64,000 bases of DNA from an uncultured Pseudomonadales bacterium. Its GTDB lineage: Bacteria; Pseudomonadota; Gammaproteobacteria; Pseudomonadales; Cellvibrionaceae. The notes under the pieces are model-generated. The model had not been told where the DNA came from. It saw only the letters and a list, made by a program, of their open reading frames with translations, and did not search any database. Both the position numbers and the translations under genes were made by a program. The stretch is from NCBI GenBank assembly GCA_947489425.1, contig CANLDL010000004.1:186001-250000 (forward strand), read 5' to 3'. Below are positions 46,185 to 57,039 of this stretch, piece after piece (position 1 is the first letter of the stretch; every line of letters starts with the position of its first letter).

Positions 46185-47069
46185 ATGAATACTCGTCTTG
46201 CAGTGATTGTTTTATTGTTTAGCTCGATTGGTTGGGGCTTAACATGGTTACCCATAAAAACTTTAGGCGATGCTGGGTTACATGGTCTTCATCTCGTTTT
46301 TATTATTTGTACGTCGGTCTCTATTGTCCTAATGCCTTGGATCATTAAGCAGCGAGCACTTTGGCTGCCGGTTTTGCCATTCATGCTGCTGGTTGCCTTG
46401 TTTGGTGGCCTCGCCAACATTGCCTTTCAGGTATCTATTCTTTACGGTGATGTTATCCGTGTGATGATTTTGTTTTATATGTTGCCTATTTGGAGTGTGC
46501 TCGGTGGTTGTTTCATTTTAGGTGAGGTGCTCGATAAGCGCAGAGTATTAACGTTATTGCTTTGTGTGGGTGGCGCATTCTTGATTTTAGAGGCTTGGAA
46601 GGTCTCTTGGTTATCCTTCACCTGGATAGATGGGCTTGCTTTACTTTCAGGTTTTGCATTGGCGGCTAATACTATTGTGTTTCGCTTTACTATGGACACC
46701 CCCTTTACCAGCAAAATTGGTTTTATGTTTGTGGGTGGCTTTGTATTAGTGAGTATCGTATTGCTATTTTATCCCACAGGGGTAGCTTTGCCTGAGACAA
46801 AAGTTATTCTGGGTGCTTTAGCCTATGGCCTGGGTTGGATAATGTTAGTGAGTTACGGCAGCATGTGGGGAGTTACTTGTTTGGGTGCCGGTCGTGGTTC
46901 AGTACTTATTGTGGTTGAATTGGTTGTGGCTGTCTTGTCAGTACTCATCATTACACAAATTGGTCTAAAATTTTACGAAGCGATTGGTTGTGTGATGGTC
47001 ATTGTGGCTGCAATTCTAGAGGGCGCTCGCGAGGATGAACCCGTTGGCTTTGTCTCGCCTTCGTCATAA
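46185..47069 (+). CDS. EamA/DMT family transporter
   Basis: ATG 46185 (MNTRLAVIVLLFSSIGWGLTW) is chosen because it starts directly at the first helix; TTG 46158 would add nine residues. The 294-residue protein has ten membrane helices in two EamA halves, with FSSIGWGLTWLPIKTLGDAG and YMLPIWSVLGGCFILGEVL in the first half and LLSGFALAANTIVFRF in the second. RhaT/YdcZ-like drug/metabolite transporters export or import small molecules, and no substrate can be inferred. It stands between unrelated genes. Confidence 0.85.
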   Translation: MNTRLAVIVLLFSSIGWGLTWLPIKTLGDAGLHGLHLVFIICTSVSIVLMPWIIKQRALWLPVLPFMLLVALFGGLANIAFQVSILYGDVIRVMILFYMLPIWSVLGGCFILGEVLDKRRVLTLLLCVGGAFLILEAWKVSWLSFTWIDGLALLSGFALAANTIVFRFTMDTPFTSKIGFMFVGGFVLVSIVLLFYPTGVALPETKVILGALAYGLGWIMLVSYGSMWGVTCLGAGRGSVLIVVELVVAVLSVLIITQIGLKFYEAIGCVMVIVAAILEGAREDEPVGFVSPSS

Positions 47070-47218
47070 TGCTTTTAATCATGGGCCACTAAGGCTTCTG
47101 GTCTATTCATGGCGTTAAAATATCGTTACAATCGCCGCCTTTAAAATACGCTAACCAACCTTTTCGTTGTTTTTAGCGTTATTATTCTGTCTTTGCTACG
47201 GCTTGGGAGCTCTTTGCT

Positions 47219-48448
47219 ATGTCATCACATTCATCAATTAAAAAAGTCGTTTTGGCTTATTCTGGTGGCCTTGATACGTCTGTTATTGTTAAGTGGTTAC
47301 AAGAAACTTATCAGTGCGAGGTGGTTACTTTTACCGCTGACCTAGGCCAGGGAGAAGAGGTTGAGCCTGCTCGTGCTAAAGCTGAGGCCTTAGGCGTTAA
47401 AGAAATTTATATTGATGACCTTCGCGAAGAGTTTGTGCGCGATTATGTCTATCCAATGTTTCGTGCAAACACTATTTATGAAGGTGAGTACTTACTAGGT
47501 ACTTCTATTGCGCGCCCATTAATTGCTAAGCGCATGATAGAAATTGCTAACGAAACCGGTGCAGATGCTATCTCTCATGGTGCGACGGGTAAGGGCAACG
47601 ACCAAGTGCGTTTTGAGCTAGGCGCTTATGCCCTTAAGCCGGGTGTGCAAGTGATTGCTCCTTGGCGTGAATGGGATTTGACCTCACGCGAGACCTTAAT
47701 GGCATATTGTGAACAACATGATATCCCTGTCGATTACTCAAGCAGCAAGAAAAAATCGCCTTACTCTATGGATGCGAACCTTTTACATATCTCTTACGAA
47801 GGTGGCATTTTAGAAGATCCATGGGCTGAGGCAGAAGATGATATGTGGCGTTGGAGTGTCTCGCCAGAAGAAGCCCCCGATAAGCCATTGTATTTAGAGC
47901 TACGCTATGAAAAAGGCGATATTGTTGCCATTGATGGCAAAGAAATGTCGCCTGCGACGGTACTTGAGTATCTTAATAAGGTCGGTGGCGAAAACGGTGT
48001 TGGTCGTTTAGATATCGTTGAAAACCGCTATGTGGGTATGAAGTCTCGTGGTTGTTACGAAACTCCGGGCGGTACTATTATGTTAAAGGCGCACCGTGCC
48101 ATTGAGTCATTAACACTCGATCGCGAAGTTGCTCACTTAAAAGATGAGCTGATGCCTAAGTACGCTAATTTGATCTATAACGGTTATTGGTGGAGCCCCG
48201 AGCGTAAAATGCTACAAACGGCTATTGATGAATCGCAACAATCGGTTAATGGCGATGTGCGAGTTAAGCTGTATAAAGGTTCTGTCAGTGCTGTTGGTCG
48301 TCGCTCAGCAGATAGTTTGTTTGATGAAAATATTGCCACATTTGAAGATGACGCTGGAGCATATGACCAGCAAGATGCCGAAGGCTTTATTAAATTGAAT
48401 GCACTACGTATGCGTATCGCAGCAAATAAAGGCCGCAAATTACTGTAA
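47219..48448 (+). CDS. argG: argininosuccinate synthase
   Basis: This 409-residue cytoplasmic enzyme joins citrulline and aspartate with ATP in arginine synthesis. It has the P-loop [79 protein letters not shown] and the C-terminal [14 protein letters not shown]. Length and all signatures are normal (type 1 ArgG). It is monocistronic. Confidence 0.98.
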   Translation: MSSHSSIKKVVLAYSGGLDTSVIVKWLQETYQCEVVTFTADLGQGEEVEPARAKAEALGVKEIYIDDLREEFVRDYVYPMFRANTIYEGEYLLGTSIARPLIAKRMIEIANETGADAISHGATGKGNDQVRFELGAYALKPGVQVIAPWREWDLTSRETLMAYCEQHDIPVDYSSSKKKSPYSMDANLLHISYEGGILEDPWAEAEDDMWRWSVSPEEAPDKPLYLELRYEKGDIVAIDGKEMSPATVLEYLNKVGGENGVGRLDIVENRYVGMKSRGCYETPGGTIMLKAHRAIESLTLDREVAHLKDELMPKYANLIYNGYWWSPERKMLQTAIDESQQSVNGDVRVKLYKGSVSAVGRRSADSLFDENIATFEDDAGAYDQQDAEGFIKLNALRMRIAANKGRKLL

Positions 48449-48872
48449 ATCTCGTTAAATTCGTCTAAACTTAAGCCTTGATGGGCCCTGTTAATTTGTG
48501 GGCCTATTTAAGGTCTAGTATTTTGGGTTTTATTTGATTAATTAGCTTTTAAATGATTGCAGTTTTGTCACTTTTTTTATAAAGTGATAAAGAATGTATC
48601 AAAAAATAATTTTTTTGATTGTTTTTTGAAAAAAGTCTTTATTATTCATTAATAAGACCTGACTTTTTCTTGGTAGTTTCAACTCTAATAATTATAAATA
48701 AATTTTTTGCTACTTATTGACCTTGAGTTGATCTGTGTCATGCGGTTTATTTATGAATGGTTGTAAATTACTTACACCGACCTAGATGTCGGTAGGTGCA
48801 CCGCGAAGTGCATTTTGAAAAAGACAAATAATTAAAATGTCAGCATCACAAACTATATTTAGGAATAGCGTT
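48449..48872 (+). promoter_or_regulatory. upstream region of the cco operon
   Basis: These ~420 bases are very AT-rich. They contain an imperfect AT hairpin (TCACTTT at 48568-48574 with AAAGTGA at 48581-48587) and the ANR/FNR-type box at 48728-48741, placed for class II activation of a promoter whose -10 is about 48764-48769 (TAAATT). No gene is seen. Confidence 0.55.
48728..48741 (+). promoter_or_regulatory. ANR/FNR-type box upstream of ccoN
   Basis: TTGAT-CTGT-GTCAT has a perfect left half and three of five matches in the right half of TTGAT-N4-ATCAA. A site centred at 48734.5 would be at -41.5 of a start near 48776, with a matching -10 TAAATT in the right place. Low-oxygen induction of cbb3 oxidase by ANR/FNR is well established. 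Confidence 0.6.
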
Positions 48873-50348
48873 ATGGGTAGCCACTCGTCAACTTCGGAGC
48901 CTCAATTATTAGGCGATCAATCGTATAACTACGACGTTGTCAGACAATTTTCTCTTATGACTGTTGTTTGGGGAATTGTCGGTATGGGTATCGGTGTACT
49001 CATTGCCTGCCAATTAGTTTGGCCTGTACTAAACGATATTTTTCAACCTTATACGCATTTTGGGCGTCTGCGCCCGCTGCATACTAATGCCGTGATATTT
49101 GCCTTTGGTGGCTGTGCCCTAATGGCCACCTCTTTTTATGTGGTACAGCGTACTTGCCAAACACGCCTATTTGGTGGTCCGCTGGTACCCTTTGTATTTT
49201 GGGGCTGGCAAACAGTTATTCTACTGGCAGCGATTACACTACCGCTGGGTTATACCAGTAGTAAAGAATATGCCGAACTCGAATGGCCCATTGATATTTT
49301 GATCGCATTGGTTTGGGTTGCCTACGGTATTGTCTTCTTTGGTACGATTGTAAAGCGAAAAACCTCGCATATTTATGTGGCTAACTGGTTCTTTGGTGGA
49401 TTTATAATCACCGTCGGTATTTTACATGTCGTTAATAGTGCTGCTATTCCTGTATCACTTACAAAATCTTACTCTGCCTATGCAGGTGCAGCTGACGCGA
49501 TGGTGCAATGGTGGTATGGCCATAATGCGGTTGGCTTTTTCTTAACGGCTGGCTTCTTGGGTATGATGTATTACTTTGTACCTAAGCAGGCGGGCCGTCC
49601 TGTTTACTCTTATCAATTATCGATTGTTCACTTCTGGGCGCTTATCTCTTTATATATTTGGGCAGGTCCTCACCACCTACATTACTCAGCACTACCTGAT
49701 TGGGCGCAAAGCTTGGGTATGGTGATGTCACTCATTCTATTGGCTCCAAGTTGGGGTGGCATGATTAACGGTATTATGACGCTATCGGGTGCATGGCATA
49801 AACTACGCACAGATCCTACCTTACGCTTCTTAGTTGTATCTCTATCATTTTATGGCATGTCGACCTTCGAAGGCCCAATGATGGCAATCAAGACGGTTAA
49901 TGCGCTTTCTCATAATACCGATTGGACTATTGGCCATGTGCATTCAGGTGCTTTGGGTTGGGTGGCAATGATTTCTATTGGTGCTATCTACCACCTTATC
50001 CCTGTATTGTATGGCCGCACAAAAATGTGGAGTGTACCGTTAATTAATACTCACTTCTGGTTGGCAACGGGCGGTACGGTTTTGTATATCGCCTCTATGT
50101 GGGTAAACGGTATTACTCAGGGCTTGATGCGCCTAGCCTTTAACCAGGATGGCTCGCTAACCTACAGCTTTATTGACTCTATTGAAGCAAGTTACGGTGG
50201 CTACGTTGTGCGTGCATTTGGTGGTGGTTTGTTCTTCTTGGGTATGCTGTTGATGGCTTATAACATTTACAGAACAACGCTTGAAGCCGATGAAGAGCAC
50301 ACCATCTTAGAAGAAAAACCCGAATCAGCCGCGCCAGCAGTCGCTTAA
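48873..50348 (+). CDS. ccoN: cbb3-type cytochrome c oxidase subunit I
   Basis: ATG 48873 is preferred because AGGA lies eight bases before it; ATG 48837 in frame would add 12 residues without a ribosome site. This is the catalytic 12-helix subunit. Heme and CuB ligands are visible in [24 protein letters not shown] (CuB His and cross-linked Tyr region), AGPHHLHY (CuB His pair) and [13 protein letters not shown]. It reduces oxygen to water at high affinity in the inner membrane. It is first of ccoN-ccoO-ccoQ-ccoP, with ccoO 11 bases on. Confidence 0.97.
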   Translation: MGSHSSTSEPQLLGDQSYNYDVVRQFSLMTVVWGIVGMGIGVLIACQLVWPVLNDIFQPYTHFGRLRPLHTNAVIFAFGGCALMATSFYVVQRTCQTRLFGGPLVPFVFWGWQTVILLAAITLPLGYTSSKEYAELEWPIDILIALVWVAYGIVFFGTIVKRKTSHIYVANWFFGGFIITVGILHVVNSAAIPVSLTKSYSAYAGAADAMVQWWYGHNAVGFFLTAGFLGMMYYFVPKQAGRPVYSYQLSIVHFWALISLYIWAGPHHLHYSALPDWAQSLGMVMSLILLAPSWGGMINGIMTLSGAWHKLRTDPTLRFLVVSLSFYGMSTFEGPMMAIKTVNALSHNTDWTIGHVHSGALGWVAMISIGAIYHLIPVLYGRTKMWSVPLINTHFWLATGGTVLYIASMWVNGITQGLMRLAFNQDGSLTYSFIDSIEASYGGYVVRAFGGGLFFLGMLLMAYNIYRTTLEADEEHTILEEKPESAAPAVA

Positions 50349-50359
50349 GGAGAACTCAC

Positions 50360-50977
50360 GTGAAGAACCATGACATAGTCGAAAAAAATATTGGTTTGAT
50401 GGCTGTATTAGTTGTCGTTGCGATCAGCTTCGGTGGACTTGTGCAAATCGTGCCTCAGTTTTTTCTTAAAGAAACAACCGAGCCTATCGAAGGCTTAAAA
50501 CCACTAGCAGCACTTGAGCTCGAAGGACGCGATATTTACATTCGCGAAGGCTGCCATGTCTGCCATACGCAGATGGTGCGTCCACTACGTGCAGAAGTTG
50601 AACGCTACGGCCACTACTCAGTTGCTGGTGAGTCGGTTTATGAGCATCCATTCCTTTGGGGTTCTAAGCGCACAGGGCCTGATCTTGCGCGTGTAGGTAA
50701 TCGTTATAGTGATGCTTGGCAAAAAGCACATTTATATAACCCACGTAGTGTTGTGCCGCAATCTAATATGCCTGCATTCCCTTGGTTATTTGATGCAACC
50801 CTTAATGGTAAAGATACACCTAAAAAAATGGCGGCATTACGTAAAGTGGGTGTGCCATATACCGATGAAGATATTGCAGGTGCAACTGCTGCCGTTAAAG
50901 GCGTGACAGAAATCGATGCGCTAGTGGCCTATTTGCAGCAATTAGGTACGCTTCCTATTCTTCAACAGAAGAGATAA
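50360..50977 (+). CDS. ccoO: cbb3-type cytochrome c oxidase subunit II (mono-heme)
   Basis: A GTG start after AAGGAGAACTCAC gives 205 residues: one N-terminal membrane anchor ([21 protein letters not shown]), then the periplasmic cytochrome c domain with the heme motif [11 protein letters not shown] and Met ligand region [32 protein letters not shown] is a CcoO signature. The 11-base spacing from ccoN and 4 bases to ccoQ mark a tight operon. Confidence 0.97.
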   Translation: MKNHDIVEKNIGLMAVLVVVAISFGGLVQIVPQFFLKETTEPIEGLKPLAALELEGRDIYIREGCHVCHTQMVRPLRAEVERYGHYSVAGESVYEHPFLWGSKRTGPDLARVGNRYSDAWQKAHLYNPRSVVPQSNMPAFPWLFDATLNGKDTPKKMAALRKVGVPYTDEDIAGATAAVKGVTEIDALVAYLQQLGTLPILQQKR

Positions 50978-50981
50978 AACA

Positions 50982-51182
50982 ATGGATATTAACGACGTAC
51001 GTGGTTTTTCAACAGTATTAATGATGCTTGCATTTATTGGTATTTGTTGGTGGGCATTTTCGCCACGACGCAAGAAGCGTTTTAATGATGCGGCAAATCT
51101 CCCCTTTGAAGATGAACAAAAACATCAGCAAGCACAAGCTGATAGTGAGAGTCAAAATAAAAACGACTCTGTGAATAAATAG
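50982..51182 (+). CDS. ccoQ: cbb3-type cytochrome oxidase CcoQ subunit
   Basis: This 66-residue small subunit has one helix (VLMMLAFIGICWWAFSP) followed by the RRKKRFNDAANLPFEDE cap typical of CcoQ. It stabilises the assembled oxidase. It lies between ccoO and ccoP as usual. Confidence 0.93.
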   Translation: MDINDVRGFSTVLMMLAFIGICWWAFSPRRKKRFNDAANLPFEDEQKHQQAQADSESQNKNDSVNK

Positions 51183-51194
51183 GCAGGATAAGTG

Positions 51195-52091
51195 ATGAGT
51201 GTATTTTGGAATTTTTGGATTATTGGTTTAACTACAATTAATCTAATACTAATAACATGGGTGCTGCTGGCTAACCGTAAAGTGGCGGTTAGAGATGACG
51301 CCGACCCAGAGAATAAAACTACCGGCCATGTATATGATGGTATTGAGGAATATGATAATCCGCTACCTAAGTGGTGGTTTATTATGTTTGTGATAACTAT
51401 TATTTTCACTGTATTCTATTTAATTCTTTATCCTGGCATGGGTAGTTGGAAAGGGCTTTTAGGTTGGACGAGTGTTAACCAGTTAGAAAATGAACAGCGC
51501 ATTGCTTTTGAAAAGCATCAAGAGTCCTATGGTGTGTTCTTGAAAACTCCTATCGAAGAGTTGATTGATGAGCCGCGTGCTATGAAAATGGCGCAGCGTG
51601 TTTTCGCTAATAACTGCGCTGTTTGCCATGGCGCAGATGGTAGTGGCTACCTTGGTTTTCCGAACCTTACTGATAAAGATTGGCTTTATGGTGGCAGCCC
51701 TGAAAAAATTAAAGAAACTCTAGTTAATGGGCGCCAAGCGGCAATGCCTGCATGGCAAGCTGTAATAGGTGAAGAGGGTATTGCTAATACCACTGAATAT
51801 GTTTTGAGCTTATCGGGTCAGGAGCATGATGCAGCTAAAGCTGAGGTAGGCCAAAAACTTTATGCCCAGAATTGTATTGCTTGTCATGGTGCTGATGGTA
51901 AAGGTTTACAGGCTGTTGGTGCACCTAATTTAACTGATGATATTTGGTTATACGGTGGCGAGGCGGCGAATATTCGGCAGTCTTTACGCTTGGGGCGTAA
52001 CGGGTTAATGCCTGCTCAGGCAGAGCGTTTGCGTGAAGATAAAATTCACCTATTAACGGCATATGTTTATAGTTTGTCTCTTGAAGACTAG
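51195..52091 (+). CDS. ccoP: cbb3-type cytochrome c oxidase subunit III (di-heme)
   Basis: ATG 51195 behind AGGATAAG is preferred over GTG 51192. The 298-residue subunit has two N-terminal helices (FWIIGLTTINLILITWVLL and WWFIMFVITIIFTVFYLILY), with DGIEEYDNPLPKWW between, the standard CcoP mark. Two heme c motifs follow, CAVCHGADGSGY and CIACHGADGKGL, each with a downstream Met ligand (AMPAW and LMPAQ). It passes electrons from cytochromes c to CcoO/CcoN. Confidence 0.97.
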   Translation: MSVFWNFWIIGLTTINLILITWVLLANRKVAVRDDADPENKTTGHVYDGIEEYDNPLPKWWFIMFVITIIFTVFYLILYPGMGSWKGLLGWTSVNQLENEQRIAFEKHQESYGVFLKTPIEELIDEPRAMKMAQRVFANNCAVCHGADGSGYLGFPNLTDKDWLYGGSPEKIKETLVNGRQAAMPAWQAVIGEEGIANTTEYVLSLSGQEHDAAKAEVGQKLYAQNCIACHGADGKGLQAVGAPNLTDDIWLYGGEAANIRQSLRLGRNGLMPAQAERLREDKIHLLTAYVYSLSLED

Positions 52092-52362
52092 GATTAAGCA
52101 GCTGTTTTTTTTAGCGGTATATTTATAAAGCTGGCTGATAGGTATTGTATTTATTGGCCCGCTTCAGATAACAAGTTTTAGGGAAATATTTCACAAATAA
52201 ATAGATAAAAACTTATAAAGTAACATCTAAATATTATGAGCAAAAGAATGGTGTTTAGATGTACCTTTCATAAAAATAATAATAGGTTTTGTGGTGATTC
52301 ATGGGTGTGTAGTTAGGTAAGTCCCGCTGCATGGTGTGTTAGATTTTGAGCCTTATTTTTTT

Positions 52363-53826
52363 ATGAAGAATTCTACTGATATCCCTGGTCCATCGGACTG
52401 CGATTCTAATAAAAATGCCGATTCGCCACAAATTCGTTACAGGAATTTGTATGAGTCTGACGATAAAATTTATATTCGAAAAGTAAAAGGCTTTTATCAG
52501 CGTATTCGTCGCTATACAGGTATTCCTCTCCTCGTGGCTTTTTTAATTTTGCCTTGGTTGCAAATAGATGGCCGACCTTCTGTATTCTTTGATTTACCGC
52601 AACGTCAATTCTATGTGTTTTGGGTGACTTTTGGTCCTCAAGATGGAATGTTGTTAGCATGGCTATTAATTATTTCTGCCTTTGCTTTATTTACCGTTAC
52701 CGCGCTTTTGGGGCGTGTATGGTGTGGTTTTACTTGCCCGCAAACTGTTTGGACCTTGATGTTTATTTGGGCAGAACACTATTGCGAAGGCGATAGAAAT
52801 AAACGTATTAAACTAGATAAAAGCCCTTGGACCTTAGAAAAAATACTCAGGAAAAGCGGTAAATATTTCGCCTGGTTTTTGATTGCCTTTGTCACAGGTG
52901 CTACCTTTATTGGTTATTTTTATCCCATCGCTGATGTTTATTTAGGTTTTTTACCAACAATGTTGGACACCGGTTTAATTGTTTTTTCTGGCAATGCAAC
53001 GGTAATTTTTTGGACATTGTTTTTTACTGGTATGACCTTTATGAATGCTGGTTTTTTGCGTGAGCAGGTGTGTAAATATATGTGCCCTTACGCACGTTTT
53101 CAGTCAGTCATGTACGATAACGATACGCTTGCTGTTCATTATGATGTTGAGCGCGGTGAAAACCGTGGCCCGCGTAAAATGAAGGAAGACTATAAAGCAA
53201 AAGGCTTTGGGGACTGTATCGATTGCTCTTGGTGTGTGCAGGTTTGTCCTGTTGATATTGATATTCGTGAGGGCATGCAATACGAGTGTATTAATTGTGG
53301 TCTTTGTGTTGATGCTTGTAATTCGGTGATGGATAAAATGAATTACCCTAAAGGTTTGATTCGATTTACGAGTGCAGATCAGTTGGAGAATGGAGCGACC
53401 CATTATATTCGTCCACGAGTATTTGGCTACTTTGCCTTACTTATGGTGATGGTCACAGTTTTTGTGTATACGATATCAAACAGAGAGCCAGTGACTGTTG
53501 ATGTTAACCGTGATCGTGGTGCGCGTTTGTATAAGGTGCAAGGCGACAAGGTCGAAAACGTGTACATGATTAAAGTGCACAATATGGATCGGCAAGCACA
53601 TGAGTTTGATCTTAAAGTGGAGGGAGACCATCCTTTTAAAATTAAGCGTTATCGTGCCGTACCTATTGAGAAAAATGAGATATTTTCTTTTCCGGTACGT
53701 ATAGTCGTGGATCGCGAAAAACTCGATAGCGTTAAAGCATCGCTTACTTTTACCATTGTCTCAAAAGAAGACGATAGTATTGTTGCTAGCGAGACGACAA
53801 CATTTATTGGACCTGAACTCGAGTAA
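52363..53826 (+). CDS. ccoG: cbb3 oxidase accessory protein CcoG (FixG, polyferredoxin)
   Basis: ATG 52363 is used; GTG 52336 would add nine residues. The 487-residue protein has several membrane helices. The RVWCGFTCPQTVWTLMF and EQVCKYMCPYARFQSVMYD segments are typical of CcoG. The two [4Fe-4S] ferredoxin motifs CIDCSWCVQVCPVDIDIR and CINCGLCVDACNSVM come next. An Ig-like periplasmic C-terminal domain completes the chain. CcoG is a Cu2+ reductase feeding Cu+ to oxidase assembly. It starts a second cco block 270 bases after ccoP. Confidence 0.95.
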   Translation: MKNSTDIPGPSDCDSNKNADSPQIRYRNLYESDDKIYIRKVKGFYQRIRRYTGIPLLVAFLILPWLQIDGRPSVFFDLPQRQFYVFWVTFGPQDGMLLAWLLIISAFALFTVTALLGRVWCGFTCPQTVWTLMFIWAEHYCEGDRNKRIKLDKSPWTLEKILRKSGKYFAWFLIAFVTGATFIGYFYPIADVYLGFLPTMLDTGLIVFSGNATVIFWTLFFTGMTFMNAGFLREQVCKYMCPYARFQSVMYDNDTLAVHYDVERGENRGPRKMKEDYKAKGFGDCIDCSWCVQVCPVDIDIREGMQYECINCGLCVDACNSVMDKMNYPKGLIRFTSADQLENGATHYIRPRVFGYFALLMVMVTVFVYTISNREPVTVDVNRDRGARLYKVQGDKVENVYMIKVHNMDRQAHEFDLKVEGDHPFKIKRYRAVPIEKNEIFSFPVRIVVDREKLDSVKASLTFTIVSKEDDSIVASETTTFIGPELE

Positions 53827-53887
53827 ATAGACTTTAGAAAACCCTTAAATTGTAACAAGTGTTGGTAAGCTTTTACTGGAACGAAGA

Positions 53888-54493
53888 ATGGCAAAAATTA
53901 TGGCAAAAGAATTGATTAATGAAGGGGATAATAAACCATGGTATCGCCAGTTTTGGGCGTGGTTTATTTTGTCACCATTGATTGTTGTTTTTATCGTATC
54001 CAGCATTACAATTACTTTGGCTGTAAAGTATGGTCAAGACCGTGTGTTAGATAATTACTACAAGGAAGGCCGCTTAATCAATATGCGGCTTGAGCAAGAT
54101 CTACTGGCTATTACGCTGGGTATTAATGCTCAACTCAATTTTGATACAGCCGGTGATGATTTAGTTTTAAGCTTAACAACTAATACTCCTATTTTGCCAG
54201 ATTACTTGTCCTTAGAGCTAAGTCATCCTGCACACGCTGAGCGCGATCACAAATTATTGTTAACGCGTACAGCGGCTAATCAATACAATGCAGAACTATC
54301 GGCTGAGGAATTAGCGAGCCGTTGGTATTTACGTTTATCGCCTGTTGAAAGCCCTGAAATCTTTAACAGTACTGGGGTGTTTCATGAAGTCACTGATGAT
54401 GTAGAGGTTGCTACAAATGATACTTTGTGGCGTTTGCGTGGCGAAATTGACTTTGCTGAAACCCATATAGTTACCCTGCAGCCAGATAGTTGA
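53888..54493 (+). CDS. ccoH: FixH/CcoH family cbb3 assembly protein
   Basis: This 201-residue protein has KPWYRQFWAWFILSPLIVVFIVSSIT (here split; one helix at ~20-45) and DNYYKEGRLINMRLEQD, the hallmark of FixH. The remaining periplasmic domain is strand-rich. It is required for assembly of the oxidase with the copper ATPase CcoI. The next gene begins 7 bases later. Confidence 0.92.
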   Translation: MAKIMAKELINEGDNKPWYRQFWAWFILSPLIVVFIVSSITITLAVKYGQDRVLDNYYKEGRLINMRLEQDLLAITLGINAQLNFDTAGDDLVLSLTTNTPILPDYLSLELSHPAHAERDHKLLLTRTAANQYNAELSAEELASRWYLRLSPVESPEIFNSTGVFHEVTDDVEVATNDTLWRLRGEIDFAETHIVTLQPDS

Positions 54494-54500
54494 CGACGAC

Positions 54501-57017
54501 ATGGCTATATCTTCTCTTCAGCCTGTATCTGCCTCTGGTGCTGCCACCTCGCAACCTGTAGTTGATTGTTATCACTGTGGGTTACCTGTCGAGGATGAAA
54601 ATGAATTTCTCTATGAAATCGCAAATAAGTCGCAAAGCTTTTGTTGTGTGGGTTGCCAAGCTGTTGCAGCACTTATTCATCAGGGTGGCTTGGAACAATT
54701 TTATCAGTATCGATCCGAGCTTAATAAAAAACCTGACGAGCGCGTTAATGATTATTCGATGTTTGACAATGATGAAATTCAGGCGAACTTTGTCGTCAAA
54801 CATGATGATAATACGCGAACCGCCGATCTATTATTAGATGGCATTACCTGCGCTGCTTGTGTTTGGCTTATCGAAAAATATTTACTTTCCTTTGCTGGTG
54901 TTAAAAGAGTCTCTGTTAATGTGGTGACTTATCAGTGCTCTTTAGTTTGGGATAATGACCAGCAGCCGCTCAGCTTGTTAATGAGTTCGCTCGAAAAAAT
55001 TGGTTACAGGCCTCAACCTTTTACACAGAAAAAACAGCAAGAACAACAGCAGAGCCAACAGCGTAAATTATTATTAAGGCTTGGTTTGGCGGGCTTTGGC
55101 ATGATGCAGGTGGGGATGGTTGCCGTTGCATTATACGCAGGTGAATTCCAAGGCATTGATAGTGAGTTCTCTCAACTGTTGCGTTGGCTAAGTTTGTTAG
55201 TCGCCACACCCATTGTTTTATTTAGTGCACAGCCTTTTTGGACGAGTGCTTGGCGTAGTTTAAAGCGACGCCATTTGACCATGGATGTACCGGTATCTCT
55301 GGCAATTATTTTGGCCTATATTGCTAGTTTTTGGGCGACGGTTAGTGCAAGTGGTGAGGTCTATTTTGACTCTATTGCAATGTTTACCTTCTTTTTATTA
55401 CTGGGGCGTTACCTTGAAATGCGCCTGCGTTATCGTAACCAGCAACTCACGGGTATGACGACACAATTGCTGCCAATGACGGTGACTCTTGTGCAAGATG
55501 ACAATACCGACGAGCAGATTCCTCTTGCGGAGCTCACCTCTGGCCAACAGGTACGCATTGTTAATGGTGATACTATTCCTTGCGATGGCAAAGTCATTTC
55601 GGGTAAAAGCGCGGTGGTTGAGGCGCTATTAACCGGTGAGGTTAAGCCTGTTTCTAAAATAGCTGGTGATGAGGTCATAGCAGGTACTGTTAATACTGAT
55701 GGTACTTTAATTGTTGAGGCAACAGCCGTTGGCTCGCTAACACGCCTCTCGATGATTAGTCAGTTAGTACAGCAAGCGGAACTTGCTAAGCCCGCCATGC
55801 AAATGCTTGCTGATCGTGTTGCCAGCTATTTTGTGGCTGCGGTGTTATTGTCTTCGGCTTTGGTGTTTACCTATTGGTGGCATGTTGAGCCGGAGTCCGC
55901 GCTTTGGGTGACGCTATCAGTATTGGTTGTCACTTGTCCTTGTGCTTTGTCTCTTGCAACGCCTACAGCACTTACTGCGAGTGTTGCTATGATGCGGCGC
56001 ATGGGCTTGCTGGTATTAAAAGGCCATGTGATCGAGACACTCACGCACATTAATAAAATTATTTTTGATAAGACAGGTACATTGACCCACGGTAAGCCCG
56101 TGATTGTTGATGTAAAACCTATCGATGCGGAAAGCGATTACTCTTGTATTGAAAAAATTAGCCGCGAAGATATTTTATCCATTGCAGCAAGCTTAGAGCA
56201 GGGGTCTAGCCATCCAATTGCACGAGCTTTTGATCACGTTGTTGATCGAGTGAGTGTCGACAATCAAGAGACCTTTACCGGTAAGGGGGTATGTGGTGAT
56301 ATTGAGGGCAGTCATTATCGCCTGGGTAAGCCCGCTTTTGCTATTGATGCTAGCGATGGAGGAGATGGAGATGAAAATAAAAAGTCTAATGCATTCGCTG
56401 AGTTATTACCTCAAACCGAGTCTGATAAAACTGTCCAGTGGCTGTTATTGGTAAAGGATAATAAGCCTCTTGCCTGGATTGGTTTGTCAGATCAGTTACG
56501 TGATTCGGCAAAGGTTTCTATTGAGCGCTTAAAAGCAAAGGGCATAGAGTCTGAGATTCTAAGCGGCGATCATCATCTATCGGTTAAATCTGTGGCCGAT
56601 GATTTATCTATTGGTTTTCATGCCTCGCAGATGCCAGAAGATAAATTAAGTTATGTAAGGTCCCAACAAAAAAACCACCAGTTAATGATGGTCGGCGATG
56701 GTATTAACGATGTGCCAGTTATGGCGGGGGCAGACTTATCGATAGCGATGGATTCTGCTACAGATTTTGCACGCACCCATGCAGATAGCGTATTGTTGCA
56801 TGGTGACTTAGAGCTTTTGCCTAAAGCAATTGCTTTGGCCGAAAAGACAAAAGTGATTATCAGGCAAAATATTACTTGGTCTATCGCTTATAATCTTTCA
56901 GCACTACCTTTGGCCGCTTTGGGCTATTTGCCACCCTATTTGGCGGCTATAGGTATGTCTGCTAGTTCATTGATTGTATTACTTAATGCACTGCGTTTAT
57001 ATAAAAAAGATAGCTAA
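54501..57017 (+). CDS. ccoI: copper-translocating P-type ATPase CcoI (FixI)
   Basis: This 838-residue ATPase moves copper out of the cytoplasm for cbb3 assembly. An N-terminal Cys-rich domain (YHCGLPVEDEN, FCCVGCQAV) is followed by an HMA domain with GITCAACVWLIEKYLLS. Eight helices, the transmembrane CPC motif in VTCPCALSLATPTALT, the phosphorylation site DKTGTLTHGKP, HP motif SSHPIARAF and hinge VGDGINDVPVMAGADLSIAM complete it. The layout is standard for CcoI/CopA2. It lies 7 bases after ccoH and 22 before ccoS. Confidence 0.96.
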   Translation: MAISSLQPVSASGAATSQPVVDCYHCGLPVEDENEFLYEIANKSQSFCCVGCQAVAALIHQGGLEQFYQYRSELNKKPDERVNDYSMFDNDEIQANFVVKHDDNTRTADLLLDGITCAACVWLIEKYLLSFAGVKRVSVNVVTYQCSLVWDNDQQPLSLLMSSLEKIGYRPQPFTQKKQQEQQQSQQRKLLLRLGLAGFGMMQVGMVAVALYAGEFQGIDSEFSQLLRWLSLLVATPIVLFSAQPFWTSAWRSLKRRHLTMDVPVSLAIILAYIASFWATVSASGEVYFDSIAMFTFFLLLGRYLEMRLRYRNQQLTGMTTQLLPMTVTLVQDDNTDEQIPLAELTSGQQVRIVNGDTIPCDGKVISGKSAVVEALLTGEVKPVSKIAGDEVIAGTVNTDGTLIVEATAVGSLTRLSMISQLVQQAELAKPAMQMLADRVASYFVAAVLLSSALVFTYWWHVEPESALWVTLSVLVVTCPCALSLATPTALTASVAMMRRMGLLVLKGHVIETLTHINKIIFDKTGTLTHGKPVIVDVKPIDAESDYSCIEKISREDILSIAASLEQGSSHPIARAFDHVVDRVSVDNQETFTGKGVCGDIEGSHYRLGKPAFAIDASDGGDGDENKKSNAFAELLPQTESDKTVQWLLLVKDNKPLAWIGLSDQLRDSAKVSIERLKAKGIESEILSGDHHLSVKSVADDLSIGFHASQMPEDKLSYVRSQQKNHQLMMVGDGINDVPVMAGADLSIAMDSATDFARTHADSVLLHGDLELLPKAIALAEKTKVIIRQNITWSIAYNLSALPLAALGYLPPYLAAIGMSASSLIVLLNALRLYKKDS

Positions 57018-57039
57018 GCCAACTCACTAAGGCAGTTTT

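Noticed and set aside
48568..48587. AT-rich inverted repeat (TCACTTT/AAAGTGA) as the argG terminator
   Set aside because: It lies 120 bases after argG in extremely AT-rich sequence, with weak pairing and no T tract after it.
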